The notes: generated by a model from the letters alone, not told the origin. Shown: positions 33,487-44,108, numbered from the stretch's first letter. The stretch: DNA of 64,000 nt from JAPOUP01 sp965203255 (GCA_965203255.1 OZ241882.1:1302001-1366000), one strand, 5' to 3'. Program-made: numbers and translations.

Positions 33487-34229
33487 TCGATGGAAATCCG
33501 CTTCAACACGCTGATTTTGGCGCACCTAACCGACCATACGGCATTCGGCAGACTCACGACTTCAATGTTGGAATGAGTGCATTGACCGAAATTGGTGCAG
33601 CCTGGCAGCAGCCCGACAACGCCGACATCACATTCAAAAGAGCGTGGCTTCCAGCCGAAATCACCCCCCTTTTGAGAAACCGCCGACAGACACCGCATAG
33701 TCAGGTTCGATTCGATAATTGGCCTCGATCAGGGAGGTGCATGTCCAAGACAAATGCATCGTCCAGGCATGTGGCTGACCGGGCATGGTGAACCTGCCAA
33801 TGAAGGGCTTTGGCATCTTGGGTCTCCACTCATACTGCCTTGCTCTCGCCACACTGATTTCCCGAGAACGGCCATGGATGATGGCCTGCGACTGACGGGC
33901 TGTGACGGCATCCGAAGTCGTTTCCCGTTTTCGAGAAAGGGTTGCGTTGAATTGGGAAAGGACCGCAGCGCCGGACTGGGCGGCATTCCCATGGCACCGG
34001 TGGGTGCCTCGCAGCGGTGCACGACACTTCTTGTTGGCTCCACGGGAGTGTGATGCAAGGGGGCAGGAATTGCCGTTGATCGGTGAAGCGTTCCGCCAAC
34101 GGCTGCGAAGTCCATAACCCTAGGAGGAATGCGCTGCCTGCGTTACGACACCCGTTCGTCGGCGGGGCGACCTGCCGATCGGACAATTCTTCGTCAGGCG
34201 AATCCAGACATTGCAGGCTGGCCAGCATC
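33487..34229. other. Long gap of about 740 bases, no recognised gene
   Basis: Several frames of 60-130 codons exist on both strands, but none shows family features or consistent codon use. It may contain a decayed gene. It ends at the pgi stop codon. Confidence 0.4.
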
Positions 34230-35858
34230 TTACATCGACAATCGCCGGATCAGGCACCGGGTCGATGGATCCTTGGCGATGGCCGACGTGCCTTTGATCA
34301 TCGGCAGCAAGGTTCCTGCCAGTTCCTTGCCCAGTTCCACGCCCCACTGGTCAAAGGAGTTTATTCCCCAGATCGCCCCTTCCGTGAAAACCCGGTGCTC
34401 GTAAAGCGATATGATCTGGCCTAACGTGAACGGGGTAAGTTTTTGGTACGCAAGCGTTGTCGAAGGCCGGTTTCCGGGAAAGGCTCGGTGGGCCGCCTGG
34501 GTGCGTCGCTCCTGTCCTGAATAGCCCAATCCGGCCGCAATTTCCATGGCCTGATCGAATGTGCGGCCAACCATGAGCGCTTCTGATTGGGCAAGGCAAT
34601 TCGCCTTCAGCAGGTCATGGTGTTCCTGGAGATTCGCCTCGTGGCATTCCGCCGCCACAAGAAACTCAACGGGGACGACCTCGGTACCCTGATGCAACAA
34701 CTGGAAGAACGCATGCTGCGCGTTGGTTCCGGGTTCACCCCAAACAACCGGGCCTGTTGGCAGTTCAAGTTCCTGTCCGTCAATGGAGACGCGCTTGCCG
34801 TTGCTCTCCATATCCAATTGCTGGAGGTAGGCTGGCAAACGCGCGAGGCGCTGGTCGTAAGGAATGACCGCTCGCGTCGGGTACTGGCATATATCTCGAT
34901 GCCAAATACCTACCAAACCGAGCAGGACCGGCATGTTTCGTTCAAATGGCGCCGACCGGAAGTGCCGGTCCATGGCCGCGCCGCCAGCCAGAAAGTCGCG
35001 GAAATCATCAGGGCCAACCGCCAAGATGATCGGGAGCCCTACCGGCCCCCAAAGGGAATACCGTCCGCCAACCCAATCCGCAAAACCAAAGACCCGATCA
35101 GGGGCGACTCCCATCTCGGTGGTCCTGTCGAGTGCCGTGGACACGGCAGCCAGGCTTTGGACCGCCTCCTCACCCAGCGCCTCGCGAAGCCAGTTCAAGG
35201 CCGTGCGTGCGTTGGTCATTGTCTCAACTGTCGTGAACGTCTTTGAGGCTATGATAACAAGCGTCGTTCTAGGATCAAGGATGCGGAGGGTGTCGGCGAT
35301 GTGCGCACCGTCCACATTTGAAACGAAATGACATCGAGGCCCGTCCCGGTAGGGAGCGAGGGCGAGTGTCGCCATTGCAGGTCCCAGATCGGATCCGCCG
35401 ATTCCGACATTCACCACGTCGGTGAAGCGCTCGCCCGTTGCGGATGTCGTGGAACCCGTGCGAACGCCTTCGGCAAAACCCCCCATTCGTCGCAGCGTGG
35501 ACCCGATATCCCGCATCACGTCATGGCCATCCACGACAAGCGGCTCAGTGCCGGAAGCCCGCAAGGCGGAATGCAATACGGAACGGTTCTCCGTGCCGTT
35601 GATCCGGTCGCCCCGGAACATGGCGTCTCGTTTGTCCGCCACCTCGGCTGCTCTTGCCAAATCCAACAGACCCGACAACGCCGGTCTGTCAATGTTGGTC
35701 TTGGAAAAGTCCAGTAGCATGCCGTCTATTTCCACTGAAAAGGCATCGAGCCTGTTGGCGTCATCGAAGAGATCCAGAATCCGACGCCTTGTCGTGCTGT
35801 AGCGGTTCTCTTTCAGTCTGTTCCAGTAGTCCTGCATGGCTTCAATCTCCAGGGTCAT
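34230..35858 (-). CDS. pgi: Glucose-6-phosphate isomerase
   Basis: This 542-residue protein has the usual length. VNVGIGGSDLGPAMATLAL, FVSNVDGAHIADTL, IIASKTFTTVETMTNA, the signature GRYSLWGPVGLPI, QQLDMESNGKRV and WGEPGTNAQHAFFQLLHQG are all present, with catalytic Glu, His and Lys (GAIWGINSFDQWGVELGKEL). It interconverts glucose-6-phosphate and fructose-6-phosphate. I chose ATG 35858, four bases after the pgm stop; a closer GGAG favours ATG 35837 as an alternative. It is the last gene of a malQ-pgm-pgi group, coherent with glycogen or maltodextrin sugar-phosphate flow. Confidence 0.96.
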   Translation of the reverse strand: MTLEIEAMQDYWNRLKENRYSTTRRRILDLFDDANRLDAFSVEIDGMLLDFSKTNIDRPALSGLLDLARAAEVADKRDAMFRGDRINGTENRSVLHSALRASGTEPLVVDGHDVMRDIGSTLRRMGGFAEGVRTGSTTSATGERFTDVVNVGIGGSDLGPAMATLALAPYRDGPRCHFVSNVDGAHIADTLRILDPRTTLVIIASKTFTTVETMTNARTALNWLREALGEEAVQSLAAVSTALDRTTEMGVAPDRVFGFADWVGGRYSLWGPVGLPIILAVGPDDFRDFLAGGAAMDRHFRSAPFERNMPVLLGLVGIWHRDICQYPTRAVIPYDQRLARLPAYLQQLDMESNGKRVSIDGQELELPTGPVVWGEPGTNAQHAFFQLLHQGTEVVPVEFLVAAECHEANLQEHHDLLKANCLAQSEALMVGRTFDQAMEIAAGLGYSGQERRTQAAHRAFPGNRPSTTLAYQKLTPFTLGQIISLYEHRVFTEGAIWGINSFDQWGVELGKELAGTLLPMIKGTSAIAKDPSTRCLIRRLSM

Positions 35859-35862
35859 GTCT

Positions 35863-37494
35863 TCAGGTAAATACGTCCGGTTCGGTTCGACCCAGATGCG
35901 CCTCAAGTCGGCAGGCCTCGTACGCCGCATTTCGAATCGCCTTCAATACGTCCTGCGGATCTTGCGCATGGTCTCCGTCGGCGGGCTCGAACTGCTCCAG
36001 ATAGACGCGCAACGTGGCTCCCTGCGTTCCTGTTCCCGACAGCCGGAACACGGCGCGACCACCGCCTTCGAAAAGAATGCGAGTGCCTTGATTGCTACTG
36101 ACCGAACCATCCACGGGGTCCCTGTAAGAGAACTGGTCGGCGGCCCTAACCTTCAGTCCGGCAAATTCCTGGCCCCTCATATCAGCTAGACTGCCGTTCA
36201 ATTCGTCAACGAGCGCATTGGCGCTTCCGGTCTCTACGGCTTCGAAATCGTGGCGAGAATGGTAGTCACGACCGAACACGCGCCAATGATCCTGCAGGAT
36301 TTCGGCAACCGACGAGTTGCGTTTCGCAAGGATGTTCAGCCAGAGGAGCACGGCCCAGAGCCCATCCTTTTCCCTTACATGACTTGACCCGGTCCCCGCA
36401 CTCTCTTCGCCGCAGATCGTGACCTTGCCAGCGTCAAGAAGATTGCCGAAGAATCTCCAGCCGGTGGGTGTTTCGTATGCTCCTATCCCAAGTCTTTCTG
36501 CGACACGGTCGATGGCCTCGCTAGTCGGCATCGATCTTGCGATCCCTTTCAGTCCGCCGGAATAGGCCGGTGCGAGATGAGCGTTTGCCGCGAGGATCGC
36601 GAGGCTGTCGGAAGGCGTCACGTACGCTCCCCGTCCCACGATCATGTTTCGGTCTCCATCGCCGTCTGAAGCCGCACCAAGATCCGGGGCGCTATCCGAC
36701 ATCATCAAGTCAACAAGCGCCCTGGCCCAGGTCGGATTGGGGTCGGGATGGCCCTTGCCAAAATCGTCCTTGGGAGTACCGTTGATTACGGTTCCCTTGG
36801 GCGCTCCGAGCCGATCTTCCAGAATGGCATGAGCATAGGGGCCGGTGACAGCGTGCATGGCGTCAAAGCGCATGGTGAACCCGCTGGCAAAGAGCGCACG
36901 AATTGCGTCAAAGTCGAAGAGCCGTTCCATCAGGACGAGGTAATCCTCGACTGGGTCAACTGTCTCGATGACAAGATCGCCTCGACCTGCCGTCCCGACA
37001 TGCCCCAGATCGACGTCCTTGAATTCCGCGATCGCATAGCTTTCGATGGCCTTGGTCGCAGCGAATATCCTGGTCGTCAGCCCCTCCGGCGCGCCCCCGC
37101 CGTTTGACGCATTGAACTTGATGCCGAAGTCCCCGTCGATTCCACCAGGGTTGTGGCTGGCGGACAGGATGAACCCGCCATCGGTCCTGTTCCTGCGGAT
37201 AAGGTGAGACGCGGCCGGAGTTGAGAGAATACCGTCCTTGCCGACAATGACCTTTGTCGCTCCGTTTGCCGCAGCGATCCTTATGATCTTCTGGATCGCC
37301 TCGGCATTGAAGTAACGGCCATCTCCGCCAACCACGAAAGTCTTGCCGACACCACCTCCGATCGCGGCAAATATCGCCTGCACATAGTTCTCCAGGTAGT
37401 TGGGCTGCATGAAAACCCGAGACCTCTTTCGCAGCCCCGAAGTCCCTGGCTCCTGATCCTCAAAAGGTTCGGTCGCAACGGTGCTAACTGTCAT
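35863..37494 (-). CDS. pgm: Phosphoglucomutase (alpha-D-glucose phosphate-specific)
   Basis: This is a 543-residue enzyme. FILSASHNPGGIDGDFGIKF holds the catalytic phosphoserine, ASDGDGDRNMIVG is the metal loop, TPTGWRFFGNLLDAG and GEESAGTGSSHVREKDGLWA form the sugar-binding loop, and RLSGTGTQGATLRVY the phosphate-binding loop. It interconverts glucose-1-phosphate and glucose-6-phosphate. Its ATG lies inside the last codons of malQ (11-base overlap) and its stop is four bases before pgi, so the three genes are one operon. Confidence 0.96.
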   Translation of the reverse strand: MTVSTVATEPFEDQEPGTSGLRKRSRVFMQPNYLENYVQAIFAAIGGGVGKTFVVGGDGRYFNAEAIQKIIRIAAANGATKVIVGKDGILSTPAASHLIRRNRTDGGFILSASHNPGGIDGDFGIKFNASNGGGAPEGLTTRIFAATKAIESYAIAEFKDVDLGHVGTAGRGDLVIETVDPVEDYLVLMERLFDFDAIRALFASGFTMRFDAMHAVTGPYAHAILEDRLGAPKGTVINGTPKDDFGKGHPDPNPTWARALVDLMMSDSAPDLGAASDGDGDRNMIVGRGAYVTPSDSLAILAANAHLAPAYSGGLKGIARSMPTSEAIDRVAERLGIGAYETPTGWRFFGNLLDAGKVTICGEESAGTGSSHVREKDGLWAVLLWLNILAKRNSSVAEILQDHWRVFGRDYHSRHDFEAVETGSANALVDELNGSLADMRGQEFAGLKVRAADQFSYRDPVDGSVSSNQGTRILFEGGGRAVFRLSGTGTQGATLRVYLEQFEPADGDHAQDPQDVLKAIRNAAYEACRLEAHLGRTEPDVFT

Positions 37495-38955
37495 GTGCGA
37501 TCCCCTCGGCGCGCTGTGGCCGATACGTCCCTCGATCCCGATTCATCACTTCCGCAATCGCTCGACAGCGACCGTCCCCTGCGAGCGCTTCGACTGCGAC
37601 ACCAAATCGTTGTCGCCAGTTCACGTGTTCGTCGGTCGTACCCGGCAGTTTCCGCACCTCCTCATGTGCCAGAACGTCGTCCAGTTGAGCGCCCACCATC
37701 GTGGACGGCGATCGGGCAAGCAATGTATGAACAATCGCGTTGAACCCGTCGTTCCGGTACCGTTCCGAGATATCGACGACATCTTTGCGGCGCGGTGCTT
37801 GGGCCCGTACAGCCTCCTGCCCGTCAACCCAACCGAGAGTCGCCCACCAGTCAAGGTCGCGACCGGTTTCAGATCCTCGAACGGTCGGAGTGCCGTGCGA
37901 GGAAAGGCACGACAGCACCAGCTTCGACGCATGGGTTGCCAGATTGAACCTTTGCTCCCGGTCACGGTCGTGCTGCGTGACGGAATGGCCGTATATCCCG
38001 TGACCACGCATGGTCTTACAAAACTCTCCCGGTGCCAACCCCAGAACTTCGCCAATCACGACAGCGCCGTGTCTTTCCGCCACGATCTTGATCATCAGCA
38101 GGAGAGCGTCGAATGGATAACGTACTTGCCCGCCCGGGCTGCCACCGTCGTGTATCCAGAAACCGAGGCTCCGCCCAAGTGCGTGGTCAATCCGCGCAAC
38201 GCCTGCGTGGCGCACTGTTGCTGCCGGAAGATGCCGGAATGATCTGTAGTTCCTTGCCGCAACACCGTGCGGCAAATATACGGAAGTGGCGGAGTTCTGA
38301 CCCATCGCACCGACCGAAACATTGCGCACCATGACTTCCCTTTCGCACCAGCGCCCCGCGCCATCCCAACGTGCGCCCACGGCAAGGTCCAGGTAAGGCC
38401 CCAGCGACATTCCGCTCCCACGCGCCTCGCGTTGCGAACTTCCCAGTAGATGGTCAGCGATCCATTGAGGCAAACGTGATATTCCATCCCAGCCTCATCA
38501 GGTGCGGCGATTTTCGCCAGTCCAGCCTATGCTGATCTGCCGGCTTCTCGAATTGAGCAAAACGTGCCGGATCGCGCCAGCGCTCCTTCGCAAATGCTGA
38601 CAGGGCATCATGCGCCCTTGCGGCGGCATCGACGTGCAATGTGACGTACAGCGCTGCAAGCAAGCGTTGATGGAACGCGCCCTGTCGACCGAAGCTTTGC
38701 CTTCTCCGCTTCTTCCGCCGACAGGATGCGGTCCATCGTCGGTGTGCCCTCGAGCCCAAGAATTGCGTACAGCACGATCTGACGGGACAGCCCGGCAAGG
38801 AATCCGGCGTCGCAGGTATCGTCGTCACCAACGGTATCCAAGACCTCGGCAATCACTGCGGGCGTCTCGACATCGGTCACAGAAGACGAAAGGGCGAGCG
38901 CAACTGCCGTTCCCTGAATGGCCACAACGTGCGAAGGGTCAGGATCGAGAATCAA
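37484..38955 (-). pseudogene. malQ: 4-alpha-glucanotransferase (MalQ, GH77), damaged N-terminal half
   Basis: The C-terminal frame (38473-37484) is clear GH77: QWIADHLL, GMSLGPYLDLAVGA, the nucleophile Asp in GVARIDHALG, the acid Glu in VVIGEVLGLAPGEF and the third Asp in LPGTTDEHVNW. Upstream the frame breaks. MEYHVCL in a second frame precedes QWIAD, implying a one-base deletion near 38465, and further text (HDALSAFAKERWRDPARFAQ) is in a third frame. No intact N-terminus was found up to 38955. MalQ disproportionates maltodextrins. The enzyme is probably inactive as read, unless frame changes are sequencing errors. Confidence 0.7.
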
Positions 38956-39550
38956 TTAGAGCTTCTCCCGTATCTTCAGAGTTCGAAGCACAAGCCAATC
39001 CAGGTCCTCGCCGGACATTCCCGTTATGCGCTTGATGCAGCCACGATGAAGGAAGCCCGACATTTGGATCGAGCATTGCCAATTGGGGTCTTGCGTTCGC
39101 GCCCCAATGAGCTGGCGGACATTTCGGCGCGGGGTTCGCCGGCAAGGCCAATCCCACTAAAGGACAGGCATTCAATTTCGGGATCATGCGCCGGTGTCCC
39201 TTCATTGCTCAACATGAAAAGCGCCGGATGCTCGTCGAAGGCCCTGTTGGACGCCTGGCCGTCCTGCAGCGCCACAGAGGCCAGGGGTGTCGGACAGTCG
39301 GCTGAAACGGCAGGCTTTGTGTCGACATCGCTGTCTTCCAAAGACTTGCGAAACCGTGCGCCAGACAGATCTGATGAAAGCCCACATAAACACCCAAGAG
39401 ACCCAAGGCGATCGCGGTTCTGACGACGGTGCCGTCAGAGTGGTGCGCAAAGCAGGAATGCCGTCAGCTGGTTCCGATGGGCTCATGTCTTTGGGCGCTT
39501 CACCAAAATACAGAACCATTCCGGAAACTCCCAAAACCTACTCTGCCCAG
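38956..39550. other. Gap of about 600 bases, possibly decayed upstream sequence of malQ
   Basis: Minus-strand frames such as GMVLYFGEAPKDMSPSEPA and RAFDEHPALFMLSNEGTPA exist here but I cannot place them in a family. Codon use resembles genuine coding sequence in shifting frames, consistent with a pseudogene. Confidence 0.4.
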
Positions 39551-41062
39551 TTACCCGTCGCACAAGTATTTGTCTAACGCGGCCGCCGTGCCCTCGGTCC
39601 AGATGACGCCCAGCCACTCACCGAAGGTTTCGACAAACCTGGTTTCATCGACAAGAGTACCGTAGATGTTTCGCTGCTCCAGCCAGGCCTTCGGACGAAG
39701 TCGCGCCATCTCTGCCGCCTCCTGCAAATCGCTCCAACCCGGGTCGTTCGGTTCGATAACAGTTCCATTCTCACGAGTGCCCGCGCACATTCGCGCCCAC
39801 AGGGCTTCCACGAGACTCAAGCCCGACACCGGTCCACCCGCCGCAAGCGCGTCCCGCAAGACCGGCAAGACGAACCCGGAATGCCGCGCCGACCCATCGA
39901 AGGCGACACGGCTTGTTGTATCATGGATCGCCGGATTCGAGAAACGCTTCTCGATCAAAGCAACGTATGCATCCGGCGTCATGCCCGGCACCGGTGCCAC
40001 ATAGGGGGCAATCTCCTCGTTCTGAACCTTGCGAAACAAGTTCGAGATCTGAGGATGCGCCATGCATCCGGCAATCGTGTCGACCGACAGTAGCTCACCC
40101 GCATTCGCCAGAACCTGATGGCCTGCATTGAGAATCCGGATCTTCATGGATTCGTAGTCGTGCACTCTGTCAGTGAATGTCGCGCCCACCGCGTCCCAGT
40201 CCGGTCGCCCGGCACAGAAATCGTCCTCGATGATCCATTGGCGATAGTCTTCATGGGTCACCGGAGCGGCGTCGTCGATTCCAAACGTTCGCGCCAGCGC
40301 AATCTCGACGGGACCAGTAGCAGGCACGATGCAATCCACCATGGAATTGGGAAAGCTGCAGTTGGCATCGATCCAGTCGGCGAGATCAGGATCGCGGAGT
40401 CGTGCCAGCGATACGACGGTTGATCGGGTTATGTCTCCATTGCCGCGCAGATTGTCGCAGCTTTGAATCGCAAACCAACCCGAACCTGCCGCACGTCGCT
40501 GCTCCAAAGCCGCCACAATCGCTCCAAATGCTGTGCGTGGTGTTTCGGGATGAGCAACATCAAACAGGATTTCGGGATGGTCCCTGTCAAAGGATCCCGT
40601 GGCCGGATTCACGAAATATCCGCTCTCTGTCACGGTCAACGACACGATCCGCGTGCCGGGACAAGCCATCTGCGCGATCAGGGCGCCGTTTTCTTCCTCG
40701 ACTGGCAGATAGTCGATCATCGATCCGCAGATTTCGGCCGAGGCTCCATCCGGTTGCAGTTCGATGAGCGTCGTCAGACAATCCTGCGTCAGGAGTCTTT
40801 CGCGAAGTGCGGCATCACCAGGCCGCACGCCAGCTCCGACGATTGCCCAGTCCTGCGCCTGCCCCTTCTGCATCAGCCGGTGAAGATACCAAGCCAGATG
40901 TGCCCTGTGAAAGTTGCCAACGCCAATGTGGACGATTCCCGGCGTCAGCGCATCACGCCTGTAGTGAGGCTTCCTGATCTCGGGGGAGAGGCAATCGAGT
41001 GTGTCTTCCCTCAATGGGACCGCAGCTTTGCCGGTCAGGCCTGACTTGTTCAGTTCGACCAT
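39551..41062 (-). CDS. Mannitol dehydrogenase family polyol oxidoreductase (MtlK-like)
   Basis: This is a 503-residue long-chain polyol dehydrogenase. GIVHIGVGNFHRAHLAWYLH binds NAD, VSLTVTESGYF and QSCDNLRGNGDITR are family blocks, and KIRILNAGHQVLANAGELLS contains the catalytic-site Lys region and substrate Asn/His. It oxidises mannitol, arabinitol or similar polyols to the ketose in the cytosol. It is directly downstream of a Smo-type ABC transporter on the same strand, so it should act on the imported polyol. Family members also include fructuronate and tagaturonate reductases, but length and context favour a polyol. Confidence 0.9.
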   Translation of the reverse strand: MVELNKSGLTGKAAVPLREDTLDCLSPEIRKPHYRRDALTPGIVHIGVGNFHRAHLAWYLHRLMQKGQAQDWAIVGAGVRPGDAALRERLLTQDCLTTLIELQPDGASAEICGSMIDYLPVEEENGALIAQMACPGTRIVSLTVTESGYFVNPATGSFDRDHPEILFDVAHPETPRTAFGAIVAALEQRRAAGSGWFAIQSCDNLRGNGDITRSTVVSLARLRDPDLADWIDANCSFPNSMVDCIVPATGPVEIALARTFGIDDAAPVTHEDYRQWIIEDDFCAGRPDWDAVGATFTDRVHDYESMKIRILNAGHQVLANAGELLSVDTIAGCMAHPQISNLFRKVQNEEIAPYVAPVPGMTPDAYVALIEKRFSNPAIHDTTSRVAFDGSARHSGFVLPVLRDALAAGGPVSGLSLVEALWARMCAGTRENGTVIEPNDPGWSDLQEAAEMARLRPKAWLEQRNIYGTLVDETRFVETFGEWLGVIWTEGTAAALDKYLCDG

Positions 41063-41219
41063 TGTGCGCCATTTACGTTGTCATTCGCGCCTTTGTGAAG
41101 CATGGTTTGCAGGTGGCACGGAAAGCGTCTTTCCGACCTCATCCTTGACGTGGCGCACGCTGCCAAAGGCTGCTCGTCCCTTCCGTCATGATTTGGTGCT
41201 GCCAATTCACCATGCTCAA

Positions 41220-42227
41220 TCATTCTATCCGAAGACCCTCGGCATCAAACCTGTGAATGAGATCGGCTCGTGGCCTGAGACCGATGCGGTCTCCATGCCT
41301 TAAGCTGACCTCGCCGGGCGCCCGAACCGTGATGGTCTCGGACAACCCGGTTTCATGGATGTGGAAAAACGTGTCCGATCCAAGGTGTTCGGCGACACCG
41401 ACCGTACCTGCCCAAACTCCGTCGCCTTCGGGCGTCACGTCGACATGTTCGGGACGGATGCCTATTTTCCGGGCGTTGTGCTTCTGCGCCTCGGCCCCTT
41501 CAATCAGGTTCATTTTCGGTGACCCGATGAAACCGGCGACGAACACGTTCCTTGGGCGACGGTACAATTCAAGGGGGGATCCGACTTGCTCGATCACCCC
41601 GGCCTGAAGGACCACGATCTTGTCGGCCATGGTCATGGCTTCGACTTGGTCATGAGTCACGTAGATCATCGTCGTATCCAGCCGCTTGTGCAGTTCCGAG
41701 ATCTCCAACCGCATACCCACACGCAAAGCGGCGTCGAGGTTTGAGAGCGGCTCATCAAACAGGAAGGCCGCGGGTTCGCGCACGATGGCACGCCCGATCG
41801 CGACACGCTGACGCTGACCGCCGGAGAGCTGGCCAGGTCGACGGTCAAGGTAGTCGGTAAGGTTCAGGGCCTTCGCCGCCGCATCAATGCGGCGGTTCTG
41901 TTCAGCTTGCGGAATTTTCGCCATCCGCATCGGAAAGGCGATGTTCTTGCGCACGCTCATATGCGGGTAAAGCGCATAGGACTGGAACACCATTGCCAGG
42001 CCGCGCTTGGCAGGCGGAACATTCGTTGCGTCTGCGCCATCGATTTGGATGGTGCCCGAGCTGACGTCCTCAAGCCCCGCAACAAGGCGCAGCAAGGTCG
42101 ACTTGCCGCATCCGGAAGGCCCGACGAAGACGCAGAACTCGCCATCTTCGACAGTCAGGTCCAGAGGAGGGATGACCTCAATCTCACCGAAGCTCTTCGA
42201 CACCTTGTCCAGAATGATGCGTCCCAT
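41220..42227 (-). CDS. smoK: ABC transporter ATP-binding protein (SmoK/MsmK-like)
   Basis: This is a 335-residue CUT1 ATPase. VGPSGCGKSTLLRLVAGLE (Walker A), MVFQSYALYPHMSV (Q-loop), LSGGQRQRVAIGRA (signature), LFDEPLSNLDAALR (Walker B) and YVTHDQVEAMTMAD (switch) are present. The C-terminal TOBE/regulatory domain (from about 235) has FIGSPKMNLIEG and IGIRPEHVDV. It powers the polyol importer. The next operon with ABC permeases (49-52 kb) lacks an ATPase, and proteins of this MsmK-like type can serve several CUT1 transporters, so sharing is possible. Confidence 0.9.
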   Translation of the reverse strand: MGRIILDKVSKSFGEIEVIPPLDLTVEDGEFCVFVGPSGCGKSTLLRLVAGLEDVSSGTIQIDGADATNVPPAKRGLAMVFQSYALYPHMSVRKNIAFPMRMAKIPQAEQNRRIDAAAKALNLTDYLDRRPGQLSGGQRQRVAIGRAIVREPAAFLFDEPLSNLDAALRVGMRLEISELHKRLDTTMIYVTHDQVEAMTMADKIVVLQAGVIEQVGSPLELYRRPRNVFVAGFIGSPKMNLIEGAEAQKHNARKIGIRPEHVDVTPEGDGVWAGTVGVAEHLGSDTFFHIHETGLSETITVRAPGEVSLRHGDRIGLRPRADLIHRFDAEGLRIE

Positions 42228-42238
42228 GTGTCGGTTCC

Positions 42239-43069
42239 TTATTTCACCGCGCCAAATGTCAGGCCGCGGACAAGTTGTTTCTGGCTAAACCAGCCAAGGA
42301 CAAGGATCGGGGCGATGGCCATCGTCGATGCCGCGCTCAGCTTGGCAAAGAACAGACCCTCCGGGCTGGAATAGCTGGCGATGAAGGCCGTAAGGGGCGC
42401 CGCCTTCGCTGCCGTCAGGTTGAGCGTCCAAAAGGCCTCGTTCCATGCCAGAATGAAATTCAGCAGAATGGTCGACGCGATGCCCGGAATTGCCATTGGC
42501 ATAAGGACATAGAAGATTTCCCCCCTCAAAGTGGCGCCGTCCATTCGGGCCGCCTCCAGGATTTCGCCCGGAATCTCGCGGAAATACGTATAGAGCATCC
42601 AGACGATGATCGGCAGGTTGATCAGCATGAGGACGACTACCAACCCGGTCCTCGTGTCGAGCAGTCCCAAGCTGATGAAACCGAGGTAGATCGGATACAG
42701 GACACCCACAGCGGGGAGCATCTTGGTTGACAGCATCCAAAGCAGGACGTCCTTGGTCCGGCGCGACGGCACGAAGGCCATGGACCATGCCGCCGGAATG
42801 CCGACGATGATCCCCAGCAGCGTCGAGCCGCCTGCCAGTATCACCGAGTTCCACAGGAAGCGCATGTAGTTCGAACGGTCCTGCACCACCGAGTAGTTTT
42901 CAAGCGTCCAGTCAAAGAACAGGAAAAGCGGCGGATCGTTGATCGCCTGGGCTTCCGTCTTGAAACTCGTCAGGATCGTCCAGAGGATTGGGAAGAAGAT
43001 CAGAAGGCCAATCCCCCACGCGACGGCGGTATTCAGGATCTTGCGATTTGTGGTGACTGCGCGCGCCAT
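42239..43069 (-). CDS. smoG: ABC transporter permease (SmoG-like, CUT1)
   Basis: This is a 276-residue inner-membrane protein with six hydrophobic helices. It starts ARAVTTNRKILNTAVAWGIG and has the CUT1 block FPILWTILTSFKTEAQA followed by the coupling loop EAARMDGATLRGEIFYVLMP. It is closely packed with the SmoF-like permease upstream (13 bases) and the ATPase downstream (11 bases). The pair forms the membrane channel of a sorbitol/mannitol-type importer. Confidence 0.9.
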   Translation of the reverse strand: MARAVTTNRKILNTAVAWGIGLLIFFPILWTILTSFKTEAQAINDPPLFLFFDWTLENYSVVQDRSNYMRFLWNSVILAGGSTLLGIIVGIPAAWSMAFVPSRRTKDVLLWMLSTKMLPAVGVLYPIYLGFISLGLLDTRTGLVVVLMLINLPIIVWMLYTYFREIPGEILEAARMDGATLRGEIFYVLMPMAIPGIASTILLNFILAWNEAFWTLNLTAAKAAPLTAFIASYSSPEGLFFAKLSAASTMAIAPILVLGWFSQKQLVRGLTFGAVK

Positions 43070-43082
43070 GACCGTCCCTCCC

Positions 43083-43949
43083 TCACGTATCCAGATTTCT
43101 GCCGACGATGCGCATCAGGAAGATCGCCACGATGTTGGCAAGGATAATCGCGTAGACTCCGCCCGCCGAGCCAAGGCCGATGTTCTGGCTCTCCAGGACG
43201 CGCTGGAAAATCAGGTAGGTCAGCGTGCGGGTTCCGAATGCGCCGCCGGTGGTCACGAATATCTCCGCGAAGATGGACAGCAGGAAGATCGTCTGGATCA
43301 GGATTACGATCGTGATGGCCCGGCTGAGATGCGGCAGGATGATGAAAGCAAAGCGCTTGAGCGGTGGCGCACCGTCCATTTCGGCAGCTTCAAGCTGCTC
43401 GCCGTCCAGCGATTGAATTGCCGTCAACAGAATCAATGTCGCGAAGGGCAGCCACTGCCACGAGACGATCATCACGATCGAGCCAATGGGCACATCGCTC
43501 AGCCATTCCACAGGCCGGGCTCCGAAGAATCTCCAAAGATGCGCAAGGATGCCGTTCACCGGATCCATGAACATGTTCTTCCAGACGAGCGCCGATACGG
43601 TCGGCATCACGAAGAATGGCGCGATGACAAGGATCCGGACGACCCCTTGTCCCCACATTGGCTGATCAAGCAGCATCGAAAGCAGGATGCCGAGAACGAC
43701 GGTAATTGAGAGAACGCCCAGAACGATTACGAGAGTCGTCACCACACTCGGCCAGAAGGCGCTTGAGGTCACGAAGCGGACGTAGTTGTCAAAGCCGACA
43801 AATCCCTGGTCTCCCCCACGCAATGGCAGGTACCTTCGGAACGAGAACCAGAGAGTTGTGGTGAGGGGAGCCAGCATCCATCCCAGAAGCAGTATCACCG
43901 CCGGTGCCATCATCAGCCGCGCAGCTGATCGAGAAGCTTTCGTGGCCAT
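43083..43949 (-). CDS. smoF: ABC transporter permease (SmoF-like, CUT1)
   Basis: This is a 288-residue permease from ATG 43949 with GGGAGATG upstream; an extended in-frame N-terminus to 44120 crosses the intergenic hairpin and is rejected. ARLMMAPAVILLLGWMLAPL and LWFSFRRYLPLRGG open it, and the coupling loop is LEAAEMDGAPPLKRFAFIIL. Six membrane segments. It is separated from the binding-protein gene by 207 bases containing a hairpin, as in the other ABC operons of this window. Confidence 0.9.
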   Translation of the reverse strand: MATKASRSAARLMMAPAVILLLGWMLAPLTTTLWFSFRRYLPLRGGDQGFVGFDNYVRFVTSSAFWPSVVTTLVIVLGVLSITVVLGILLSMLLDQPMWGQGVVRILVIAPFFVMPTVSALVWKNMFMDPVNGILAHLWRFFGARPVEWLSDVPIGSIVMIVSWQWLPFATLILLTAIQSLDGEQLEAAEMDGAPPLKRFAFIILPHLSRAITIVILIQTIFLLSIFAEIFVTTGGAFGTRTLTYLIFQRVLESQNIGLGSAGGVYAIILANIVAIFLMRIVGRNLDT

Positions 43950-44108
43950 GAACGCATCTCCCTGCCGGCGGGCGACATCATTTCGCCGGCCCTCACTCTT
44001 GACGAAGTGCGACACCGGCCAATCCCGGCACGCGCACAGAGCCCCATCGGGGGAATTCGACCCGGTGTCTGGCACTTTCGGCGCCTGATCACGGGCTTCT
44101 GGTTTGGA

